The translations under genes were made by a program, and so were the position numbers. Shown one piece after another: positions 1 to 12,300 of a stretch of 64,000 nucleotides of DNA (positions are counted from its first letter, which is position 1; each line of letters starts with the position of its first letter). Under the pieces are notes generated by a model. It was not told the DNA's origin, searched no databases, and was given only the letters and a program-made list of their open reading frames with translations. The stretch is from Aptenodytes patagonicus (taxonomy: Eukaryota > Chordata > Aves > Sphenisciformes > Spheniscidae): assembly GCF_965638725.1 (NCBI RefSeq), contig NC_134962.1, positions 3,417,501 to 3,481,500 on the forward strand, given 5' to 3'.

Positions 1-225
1 TCTTCCGGCATCTTTTTGCCTGTCTGCACCTACAAGTTTATTTTCTGTTACTCCTTGCTTTTTTCACTAATACCAAGTTAATGGAAAACATTAACAAAGC
101 AATTAGTAAAAATTCTGTTCTTTGTTTAAAATAAAGTATTTGATCAATAGGAGGAGGGAAGAAAAGAAGAAGGGACCATTCTCATTTGTATTCTGTAACC
201 TTTCTGTTTTGGATTTGTTTTTTAG

Positions 226-379
226 TGTCGCAGAGCCACGCTCACCTCAAGACAGCGATACTTCCCTCTTTCTCTCTCGTCTCAACACCATTTGGAAAGG
301 ATTTATTAACATGCAAAGTGTGGCCAAATTTGTCACTAAAGCATATCCTGTCTCCGGGTGTTTTGATTATCTTAGCGAG
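226..379 (+). CDS. DIDO1: DIDO1 coding exon, start of SPOC domain
   Basis: Encodes a linker (AEPRSPQDSDTSLFL) and then SRLNTIWKGFINMQSVAK and FVTKAYPVSGCFDYLSE, the first strands of the SPOC barrel. The acceptor is the T-rich tract ending in AG at 224-225, so the first base completes a split codon. The AG at 232-233 is a possible alternative that would shorten the exon by 8 bases and change frame. The exon ends in phase 0 at GAG before a GTTAGC donor, a weak but acceptable site. Confidence 0.88.
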
Positions 380-3300
380 GTTAGCACTGACATGTTTATG
401 TGTTTAGAATAAACCTGTACTGCAGTTCCTGTTGCTAGAAAGGCTGGGGTCACTATAAATATATTGTTATATTAGAACTGTGGCAGTGGTAAATGGCATC
501 GCTTTAGTAATAGGAAAAGTAGCTCAAGAAAAAAAAAAAGCCTTTTAAAAATTCCTCACAAATTTGTGAAGAATTCTCATGTCTTTAAACATATTTACAC
601 GTTAGGATCTAACAGGGAATAATACCTTTATTTCAGCATCATTTTTTGAAAAGAAGTTTTAGAGCCAGTATTTTAAAGTAGATGTCTTGTTCTGTTCTCA
701 AACTAGATGGGTCACTGATGTGATCTATTACAAAATTTTGTTTGGCCATTTATGAAAAATATCATCCTTTTTACTAATTTTCAAATAAAAACAGTTGCAT
801 GATCTTATTCTGGGAGGGTGCACATTCAAATAATGAGACAATATAAAGGTTTGCGCTAAAACAAATAACCTTTTCTTTCTCTTTTTCTCTGAAGTGCATT
901 TTATGTGTCTTAGGAAGTTTCAAACACAAATGTGTGTTTTAGGACTTTTATTAGTAGGGCCGGTGGTTCTTTTTGGTATTGCTTTTGCTAAAATGAGTTT
1001 CGGTGTCCTCGTGACAGGAAGCTCACTAGAATTCACGTGACTTGGAGTCACGAGTGCAGCATTCCCTGAGAAACGGAAGGCGTGGAGAAAATCTGTATTT
1101 CAAATAGCAGCTTCCCTATAAAAACAAAGCCACTAATGGGCATACAGAACTATTAGACATTTTGCTGCTATCCTTGTTTGGGAGTGCTTTTTCTGTTTCA
1201 TGTATAATGTTAGCCTTTTGGTAACATGCCGTAATTAAACACCTTGCAATTTAGAAATAGCCTGTCTGAAGTTAGAAAAGTATGTATGAAAGTTTACTAA
1301 AATATAATAGTGCATTATCCACTAGGCTACTGGGATGGGACAACCTGCACTGCTTTTAAACGTTAGTCTCTCTTGGTTTTTCTCATACTACCATGTAATA
1401 CTTCTTGTTTAGGATTTACCAGATACAATTCATATTGGTGGGAGGATCTCACCGAAGACAGTCTGGGATTATGTTGGCAAACTCAAATCTTCGCTTTCTA
1501 AGGTATTCACTTAAAATCCTTTGCAAAACCCAGAAGAAAAATAGAGTAATATAAAATGACAACTTTTTATAATATAAAGTAGTAAACAGCAAATACTGAC
1601 ATAGATCACACCTGGAAAACTACCAACACCACTTATTCCTTTGAAATTTTTCATTTATTGAAGAAACATGTTTATTGAGCTGCAGATCCTCTTGATCTCT
1701 CTCTCCTGCATAGTAGTTAAATCGTCATACTATTTATTCATTTTTAATGATGGAACATAAATAATCTATTTATTCAGTATTGAAGATTGAAATTCAAATT
1801 TTAAAGAAAAGGAACTTATCATTTAATGTATGTAATAAATTTTACTATTAAAAACACTTTAGAAGTGAAATAATGATGCACAGTAGACAGATATAATCAT
1901 GAAACTAAGAATTTTCCATTTCTTTCATATTTGAACCTCAAGATGCTTAGTTTGATGTAAGATACACAAGTAGTTTGTATTTCTGAAAATGACAAGCCTA
2001 ATTCTGTTTTAGTATTACAGATTGAACAGCAGTACTCTCTTAAAGCTAGAGTATTGCCTTGAAAACATAGTTGGAGTGATAAACGTACAATTTATTTTTA
2101 CCTCTGGAATTTGCCCTTTACCATTTTATTTGCTGGTATGTTGCAGGTTGAATTTTTCCACTTTGCTTTTGTATTACAGGAATTGTGTTTGATTCGTTTC
2201 CATCCTGCAACAGAAGAAGAAGAAGTTGCCTATATCTCTCTCTACTCCTATTTTAGCAGTCGTGGTCGTTTTGGTGTTGTAGCTAATAACAACAGACATG
2301 TCAAGGATCTCTACCTGATCCCCCTGAGTACTAAGGACCCAATTCCTTCCAAACTCTTGCCCTTTGAGGGACCAGGTAAGCACAAAACAGGGGAGGTTAA
2401 ATGCTAGGTAAAATCACAAAACGAAAGTCAATCTGAGAGAATTGTTGTTGAATGTTTAATGTAAGCGTTATTAAATATTTTTATATAAAACCAATTTTAA
2501 AGTACGTAAATAGGGAAAAATTGGAAATCCAACTCTGTTCAAGATAAAATTGTCTGAAATTTACATAGCCTTTCCAACAAGATGCTTATATGCTATTAGG
2601 AGGATGAGTTTACCTGTAAAATCAAGTATGTGGAACAGCCACTACCTTGGGAAAAAAAAACCCAACATAAAACCGCCACCTTATCCTTCAGCAACCCATA
2701 AATCCACAAAACCTAGTCCCTTACAGGCCATTCATCATCGCTTAAATCAAGCAAGAAACTTAGCCCACAGAGGAGTTAAGAAATGAAGACAAAGGTAGTA
2801 TTTATAGTGGTTTCGCTACATTGTCATTGTCTCATGCTAAGTATTATGCTGCACGTGCAATGTGGTGCACAAGGTGTTTGAAATGTTTTGTTCTAGCTGG
2901 AGCAAACTCTAGCCAAATCACTGACTTCTGAAAACTGGATTTTTGGGAGGAAAGGGATCCACATTCCTTAGGGTCAGTAGGTGGCAGACAGCAGTTGGTA
3001 TAGGCAGGTTATATTAGAATCTTCTATTTTTAGATAAAATCACCAGTAGTAATGTTTGGCTGGAGTTTGCTCCATGTTTGTACGTTGAACATGGTGACAG
3101 AAGAACTGAGAATGAATTCAGCCATGAAACACCCTTCTATTACAAAACTTGAAGTCATCTTCATCTGCGGATGGAGGAGGTGCATATGCTTAGTTTCCCA
3201 ATGAGTATCTGGGGTTTTATATAAAATAACAGATTGAGAAGCTGAAGAACTACCGGTTACAATGAAGGTGATACTTCCTTGTCATAGCAATGGTTTGCAA

Positions 3301-6300
3301 AATATTAAACGGTAGGTATGAAACAGCAAACGTGCAAGGAGCTGACCTTTCTGAGAAGCTGACTGTCCTCTACTCCTCAAATACAAGTTCAGGACTAAAC
3401 TCAATAAAGCATTCTCAGAGCTTATATGCAGGAGCAACAGTGTCTGGGACAGGTTTTCATGTGTTAATGGCATATGACTTCAACAAGAAATGATACGTCG
3501 TTAGCTGAACGCTCTCCGTTCCTCTGTGAGATTGCGAAGGGCACTTGCTTTGCATCCTCAGACAAGATTTTTGTCATACACTCCGAGTCTGTCTTACCCG
3601 TCCTTGAACAGTGCACAGTCTAGGTCATTGTGTTTAGGCTATAGCTAAAAAGGCAGGATTATTGCTATCTAAATTATAGCAATATAGCTATAATTGTTGA
3701 ATCTCAACACCTCGTAGTCTTTAACTTACTGAATCCTTGAAAGGTAGGCAAAAACTGTTATTCCCGTTTCATAGCCAAGACATGAAAACACTAAATGCAG
3801 AAGACTTTTGGCACAGGGATGTAGGCAAAGAGTCTTAATTCATGGACTGGTTTTTCAAGCCAGAGCAAAAGAAATACCCTCCTTTCTGGACAGTAACACA
3901 AGAACGGGATTGGCCGTTGAATCAGCTGTATATGTCTGCAGTCTTTTGCTGGGCTAGTAAATAACCTGCTTTGGGGGGCACTTACCTAATTGTTGCCTAC
4001 TTGCATTCCTGTGGAAATACCAGCTTTCCTTTTTACACTTCCTTTTACTTTTCCATTATAGGTTTCATTTCAAATGAAACTCTTACCTTAGATTGGAGGT
4101 TGGCAAATGTAGACAAACTCTACTAAGTATTAGTATAGAAATTTCTAATGTCAGCTTGGTTTTGCTGAGTTTCAAGTGCACAAGTTTTTCAAAACCGGAG
4201 GGAATTGCTCAGAAGAAATACAGGTATCATTTGAAGGTATTGTTCACGGAGGCGAATTCTATGAGTCAGGTTTTCAAATTGAAATACGTATTTGTAGGCA
4301 AAGTGGATTAAAGGATAGGAATAGAAACAAGGTTCCAAAGGCAGGGAGGCCGTATGATGTAACAGTTTCGTAGAAGACCCACTCAGACTTCTGCCATCAA
4401 TTCACACTTCTTGGAAGCGTCATAGTTGCGCGAAGTTGTGTTCATATTTTAAAACCAGATCCAGTATGGGGGGGGCAAAAAAACCAGGTAAGCTGTTTTT
4501 CTCTTTTTGTGTATGTATTAAAACCACAGCATAAAAGACATGTAATCCATACTTTTTAATGACATCTGCTGGAATTTACCGCTTTTTCTTTCTTTCACAA
4601 TCAATAAAAATATTTTATGGAAAGTGGTCATTGTCTCCTTAAATTTAATCGTGTACCTTCACATAGAGTTTAGCAAGGACTTGAAAAGCATTATGCTTTA
4701 GATAGCTTAAGATGATTTGATAACTATGACTGGAGGGGGGAGGAGGGAGAGGACAATAAAACGCTGCCACTCCAGAAATCCTAGTTAGAAGATATTCCAG
4801 CTGTATCAGCCAGTTCCATCAGGCACGTATGGATTATGAATTTCTCCTCTTTTCTGATGGACTGGATTTGGAACACAACTGAGGACTTCTGAACTGCGCT
4901 AGTACCTAGAAGACCTACAAAAAACTTTGACATGGGTGATTTAAAAACAGAGGGAAATGGAAGGTTATCCATATTTATACTTAATTCATCTCAGACATTT
5001 ATTACTAGATTTTATGTATCTGGGCTCCTCTGCATTGTCTTTTTGCAATGGATTACTGTATGTGAATTTACTTCTGTTTCACATACACACTTACTGTTAT
5101 TTAGCACTTTCATCTGTAGATCTTGGAGCACTTTGTAAAAAATAGTGTAATTAGACTTAATTACCAATAGAAAGTGATTTATTGAGGGATTTAGTGGCAA
5201 CGTTGGGAACGTAACAAGTATCTTACATAGTTAAAATAAATGAATTTAAAAAAACCAGCCATATATCAGCAAAGGATTCCACAAATGTTGATATATCTCT
5301 TTCGGTAGTTTACAATAGGAAGTGTGTTTTTTCTTAAAGTATGAAGGCATGAAATCTCCTCATGCTGTTTAGAATGCTCTTAAAAATTGCAACAAATGGG
5401 ACAAAATTTTACCTGTACTCTGAATGGAGTTAGCATCTCAGCAGACAGCATTATGAAAAGTAGGGGTAGTAGAAGAGCCCGGCATTACGACCCTTATTTT
5501 CTACGCCAGTCAGTTCCATTCAGGAAGCGTACCTGAACGTGCAGCAGTGTTGCAATGCAGGAGGTGATCTATATCCCTGGATTAAGGGTGCACAAATTTG
5601 ATGGTGGTTGTCAGCTGCTCTCGTGATTAATGGGGACAGATACTTAAATGGTGCTGATAAAATTTAAAGAATATCTTGTGTCGGTCTCTGCAGTTTAAAA
5701 ATGTACACCATGCTTAGTCCACTCCCGTGGTTTTGTCACCGATGTACAGAAATTGGGCATCTGTCTTTAACAGTGCAGGTAACTTCTTACCAGCTGATGA
5801 TGATAGGGAAAGATGTGGCCATTACATGCATAAACATGGTGAAACTGATTTAATGAAAAAAGGTATTTAAGGGTAAAAACCCCAAATATTCATCCAATAC
5901 TAACATTTAGTATATCCAGTTTTAATGGCTTTAGTTACAGCATGTAACTCAATTTTTATGGAGTCCACCAGCACGTGGACTTCAAATACATAATAGGATA
6001 ATAACCGTTTTATAAATAATGTAGCACTGAAGGCTACTAACTCTGCCGACACAGCTTGCAGCACTTTTAAAATGCTCGCTTGTGAAAGACAGTCATTGAG
6101 CAATAGTTGGAGACTGCAGCCAACACTTTCATTATGAACTAAAATTAGGCACTTAACCTATTTATAGATACTGAAATAGAGTGGACTGACCTTTGAAATG
6201 CTGGTCTAGCTGTATGTTTCCATTCAAAAGAAGCATTTAGTATTTGATCACTTTGAACTGAGTGAATGTAGAAGCCAGGTTAGGCATAACTTCTAGTATT

Positions 6301-9300
6301 TGTGTAAAATTACTGTATCAAAACAAAATTTTAATGGATTTATTCTGTGATGACTAAACAGATTAAATTGTGACTAATGTTATTAACTTACTACTGGAAT
6401 TTATTGTCTTGAAAGTGTATTAAAATTTTACCCTGTTTTAATTAGTGACTTGATCTCTGTTTCTTACAGGGATTCAAACCTGATTTTTCACTAATTGCTG
6501 TTTATTAGATATCCTGTCTGGCGGAGTTTTGAAACCTGTTTATTTCAATTATTCATTGTTTGAGATTCATTGTGACTAATTGCATAAACCACAAGTCTCT
6601 GCACAAAAGCAGATAACCAAAACATTAACAACAGAAGGACAGCAAATGCCTACTAGGAGTTTTTGGATGAACACCAATTTGTGAGATACTCTGCACTGGT
6701 CAACACCGACCAAACGTGGAGTCGTTATTCGTATGCTGATAAAGAAAAAAATATAAAGCAAATTCACACACAGCGAACCATTTCTAACTAATGAGTCTAC
6801 TCTGCCTGTAAATGGTGAATGGTTTTTGGGGTTTTTTTCCCAGTTGTCTAACTTTTGAACTATGCCTTGATCTTCTACATTAATATCATTTCATTTAAGG
6901 TAGTAAATTATTGTGAACAGAACTGCTCGAATTGCTTGTGGGCTGTGGGTGCAAATGAGTATTTGGAGAAGTCAAGTATTTATGTGGTCCTTTTTGAAGA
7001 ATCTTAGATTCACTGAAAATAATTATTTGCTTAGTTCCTGTCCTGCCTACTTTCACTAAACATCCCTACCCCTCTTAAGGGGCAAATTTGTGCATGTACT
7101 GAATTATTAGCAAATCGTAGTTCTGGTAATATAGCCGGCTAATTTTCTTCATGTCTTTATAACTTATATAATTTTTTTCTAAATACGAAAGAAGGTGGTG
7201 AAAATTAGCAACACTTACTGACACAGAAATCTTGTACCTGGAGAAAAAAAACTTTTTGGCACTGAATTTTAGATGTACGAATAGGAAATAGTATGTACTA
7301 CAAAATGAAAAATAAAATATTATTTAAAACAGCATGTCTAATACCCTCTTAACCACAGAACTATGTAAAACTTGACCACTGAACTGTGAAATAATATAAA
7401 TTCTATTTTGGATCTAGAATGCATTCTACAGAATAACTGTTTTCCAAAAACTTTCACTCAAATTTAATTATTCTTGTTTCTCAACGTAATTATAATGAGA
7501 GCCATTCCTGATAGGAAATCTCAAGCAAATATTTTAGATTGGCCTCAAATTTTCATTCTAATTTTGTCTGGTCTTCTAAAAAGACTATTTCTAGGGAGTA
7601 ACCAGACTTTGCTGGTTTCTTCGTTAAGTAATTAAAACAGTTTCACTGTACTATTGCCAGTTACAATCAGAAGAACACAGAATTTTAGAGGAGGGGGTTT
7701 TCCCTCAATTGTCAAGAGTTCTCATAAAACTTTGAAGTTAACTTATTTTATTTGAAAAATTACTGTCTTTGTCTTATTATCTGTAGTTCATTATTTGGAA
7801 AATAAGGTTTATATGGGATAAGATTTGAGTGTAAGAAGTGGAAGCGTCGGTGATTTAGGGAGACATTCTGTGAACAGAAGTTAACGCTTAATGAAATACT
7901 ATTTCTCTTCAATACTTGCTATGTAAGTTTAAAACATAAAGCAGCTACGGTTTTGGTGTGTTATTTAGCAAACTGCAAATAATTCCTGCAGTATAGGCTT
8001 TCATTGAAGAAGAAATCTTGACTTAATTGGTTCTAATGCTTGGGCTTTCCCTTGGCATCAATTCAGCCAAGTTTTCATCTTGTACTTAAGTAGGTTCTAA
8101 CTGAATTTAGCTTAAGCTGTAAGAGTGATGGTATCTTCTCACTGACAAAACTTCACATTTAACCTAAAAATATGCTAAACTCTTTTACTGATTTCTAGGT
8201 GTGAAGTTAGCAACCAAAGAACTTGGAAAAGGTGAAGTTTGTTAAGCATGAGCATAAATTTAGGAAAATTTATGACGTGATTTTCTCATTAGATGGTAAA
8301 TTTAAGAGTCCCCTTAAAACTTCAAATTCAGTTGTTTCAGCTAAGTAATGTATCTGCGAATGTGGTTTGCTAATGGACTATATCTGCAACTGTGGGGTTT
8401 GGGGGTTTTTGTTGCTATCAAAAAGCTTTCGGTGCTAGTAATTAGATAGTTAAAAATTGTTCCTTAATGAGCAGTTGGCTTGGTTTAATAAGAACAAGGA
8501 ACATATATGTATAAAACTCTTCCTTACAGGATCATGAATAGAAGGAACAATGTAGGTCCGAGTCCTCACCTCACCATTTAACCACAGTGAATATGGTCTG
8601 TTACTTTACAGATTGTTTTGTGTTTCTGTATTACCGCTTCCTAGCTGGATGCAAATAATAACTAATGGCACATATGGGGGAAAGACAGTGGTCCTCACAT
8701 GAGGACCTTTTAAAAGTCATTAAATCCAGAAGTTAGAAAAGCCTCTCTTTATACAGATTTTCTACATTTGCCACCAACTGTACGTTAAAGGATTTATTCC
8801 CTGCCCTTCATTCCGGACACGTTCATCTTCCACAAGGGCCAGTGGGAACTGTGCATGTAAAAGGAAGACATACAGTAACAGGCAACAGACCTACAGACCT
8901 TTGCATTTTTCCTCTTTATCAGAAACTTTCCCATCATTTTTTGATACAATTCTCCCAAGGATTCAAGTCTGAAGCTTTCACAAAGAAGTAGTTCTGCTCA
9001 CAATGGTTTTTACTTACAGAAAGGCCTACGGCATCAAACCGAATCCTGCAAGAGAGGGTTTAAAGTCACCTTGCCCTCTGCGTCCCAGGTTCATACCCGA
9101 GCAACCATTTTCTTGCAGAGAAAGCAAACACACCCAGCGTCCCTTTCTCCCACATGCTAAACTCGTGTCTGCTTAAGCTCTCCTTTGCTTGTTTGGTACG
9201 TTAGTTATCAGTTTCCCTGCTTCTATCACTAATGTCTAGCTGGAAAAAACCAAACAAACAGGGAGTGGGTTACAAGCTTCAATAGTTTCCAAACACTGTT

Positions 9301-12300
9301 GGAGGTTATCTTTTTAGCAATTACTGGTATTTGTTTAACTTGGAGATAGACAAAATATTTGTAGACTGGTGTAAATGTCAGCGTAGTCTCTAGCACAGAT
9401 TATAACCGAAGTTTAGCCCAGGTTTTCTCACTTTTCAATATGTCTGTGTATACAACATATTTGCAAACTATTTAGAAGTATATATATGATTATTCAGGGG
9501 GAGAGGTAGGGGTGGTTGAACAACAACAACAACGACGTTGTTGTTGTAACAATACATTGCTTTTGTAAAAATGTAACAATACATTGATGTAAAAACTTTC
9601 TGTGGTTTTGAACGTTTGTAGAGACGCTTTTTAATAATCCTACCTGTTGCTGCAGTCTTCTATTAAAAATATCAGGGAAGGAATTAATTCATTGCTTACT
9701 GTATACAAATATATATAAAAAGTAAAGAAATACAGATGCATATGCTTATGGTCTAATGAAAATTGCCAATAGGTGGTCATCTAATGGAATTTAGAAAAAC
9801 TGTTATCTTTATGTCTTTTGTAGCTGCCACTATATAAAATAGTAAGTTTCTCCTGAAAGCATAATTAAAAATTAATTTTTTACGTATACAATCTTTGTGT
9901 TCTCTTTCAGGTCTTGAGTCATCTCGGCCAAATTTAATTCTTGGATTGGTTATCTGTCAGAAAGGGAAACGTCTTGCCACTGGCATTGAAACAGAAAAGA
10001 TAGAGGAGAAGCGAAGCAGAATTCAAGCGCATGAGGAAACCGAAACATCACTGTTCTCTAAAGGGCCGCTAGCTGCTTCGCAAGAGAAGAAAACTCTGAA
10101 ATACACACTTTATGCAGGAGATTCAACCATGAGTACAACACCACCTGGATCTCCTCCACCTCCACCCCCACTTCCCATTCCAGACACCTCAGCAGTTACA
10201 CCTTCAGTATTAAAAATACTGTCCTCAATTAAAAGTGGAACCACAACTACCGTAACGCCACCGATTTCAACTGCTGCTTCTGCAAGCGTTACTGCTACGC
10301 ATTCTTCATCCTCAAAAACTGCCACGCCTCTCGAGCACATCCTGCAGACGCTTTTTGGAAAAAAGAAAACTTTTGAGCCTCTTGCTAAGGATTCTGAAAC
10401 TGTGCAGTCTTCAAATCAGGAAGGTCAAGCTGCTGCTGATGGAGGAATGTCAGCTGTTCCTTTGTTAGATCCCATTGTGCAACAGTTTGGACAGATGTCA
10501 AAAGACAGAGCTATAGAAGAGGAGGAGGATGACAGACCGTATGATCCTGAAGAAGAATATGGTCCGGAGAAAGCTTTTGAAATGCAGACTGGTGAAACCG
10601 AAAAACGATACAATGTGGAAAAGCCATCTAACACAGCAGAACTAGAGGATGAGGCCTACGATCCAGAAGATGAAACTATCTTGGAAGAAGCAAAAGTTAC
10701 TGTTGATGATTTACCTAACAAAATGTATACAGACACTAAAAGCAATTCTTCGGAAACATCTCCTTCATTTGTGCCCGATTTATCTGCATCCTCATCCTTG
10801 GTAGAACAGCAAAAAATGTTGGAAGAATTAAACAAACAAATAGAAGAACAGAAAAGGCAACTAGAGGAACAAGAAGAAGCCCTCAGACAACAAAGAGCAG
10901 CGGTTGGTGTTTCAATGGCTCATTTTTCAGTGTCTGATGCTTTAATGTCACCACCACCAAAATCTTCCCTAATAAAGACCGAATTATTCCATCAGGACCA
11001 GCAAGCTACACAAAAAGTAGATTTACCTTCATCTTTAAATCAGCAAGCACAAGTTTTAAACCAAGGTTGTGACCCAAGGCAGAACAGAGATCCTCGACAA
11101 GCTAGAAGAATGGTGACAGAGACTAATGACAATGCTGATTCTCGAATAAAGCCACAGGTGGTACAGAATGAGATATCCACAAGAGAAATTGCTCCAGCAA
11201 GTTTTCCAAATGCTTTGCAGACTTCGCTTGGTAAGGAAGATAAAACTTTAATTTCCGCTGCTCAGCCTGGTTTTAGTGGCGATAACTGGGTTTCAGGTGA
11301 AAAGGCTTCTACGGTGTCCCAGAAAGAGGTGACTAATAGCAAATTTGAAAACACTGTTCAAGTTAACTTGGAAAACGTGAGTCAAACAGCTGCTGGAGAA
11401 TCTTCTACATCCAAACCTTTACGTAAAGTGCTGCTTCCAACACCTCCAAGTACATCTTTTCAGCCTAATTTCTCCACATCAAACGACAGTCAGTCTTTGC
11501 CAGATATGCATAAAGCACCATGGTCAAATGAGTCAAAGGAAGTAATGGGAAGGGATTCTTTTTCAAATGCAATGTTTGCTTCTCAGGAAAAGGCAGCTGG
11601 TCACTTTGAACCAGAGAGGGGTCTTTCATCAGTGCAATATGACGAACAAAGAAATCCTCAGTCTCATCAATTTGTAGAACAAACTGAACCTCCATCAGTT
11701 CAGAGTGAGGGCGGACCTTCCCCACAGCACTTTGAAGAAAACCGAGCTGGACCTCCATTTTCTTTGTCTGGGCAGAAAGGAGGGCCTCCGCCACCACTGA
11801 TGCTCAATGCACCTGGAGGACCTCATGGACCTAATTTTAGAGGACCGGCACCACAGTTCTCTGAAGAACATGGTTCTCCAAATAATGATGGGCAAAGAGG
11901 GCCTCCCTCTGGAAGATTTGGAGGTCAGAAGGGTCCCATTCCTTCCTTATTTTCTACTCAGCATGGACCACCATCTCTTTTTGGTGATAATAGGGGCCCT
12001 GCCCCTTCTTACGGTGTTCCAAGAGGAATGTCACCATCTCAGTTTGAAGATCGTAGGGAACCTCACATGGAACAAAGGGAATTCTCAGATTCCCAATATA
12101 ATGAAATGATTAGGCCTCCAGGACAATTCGAAGGACCAGATCCACCTCAGTTTATGGGAAACAGAGGACCTTCGCCTTTTCCTTTTGGAGGTCAAAGACG
12201 ACCCCCACCAGCTCAGTTTAAAGGACAGAGAGGAGGCCCTCAGTTTGGAGGGCCAAGAGGTCCAGCCCCGAGTCATTTTGGGGGGCCAAGAGGGCCTCAC

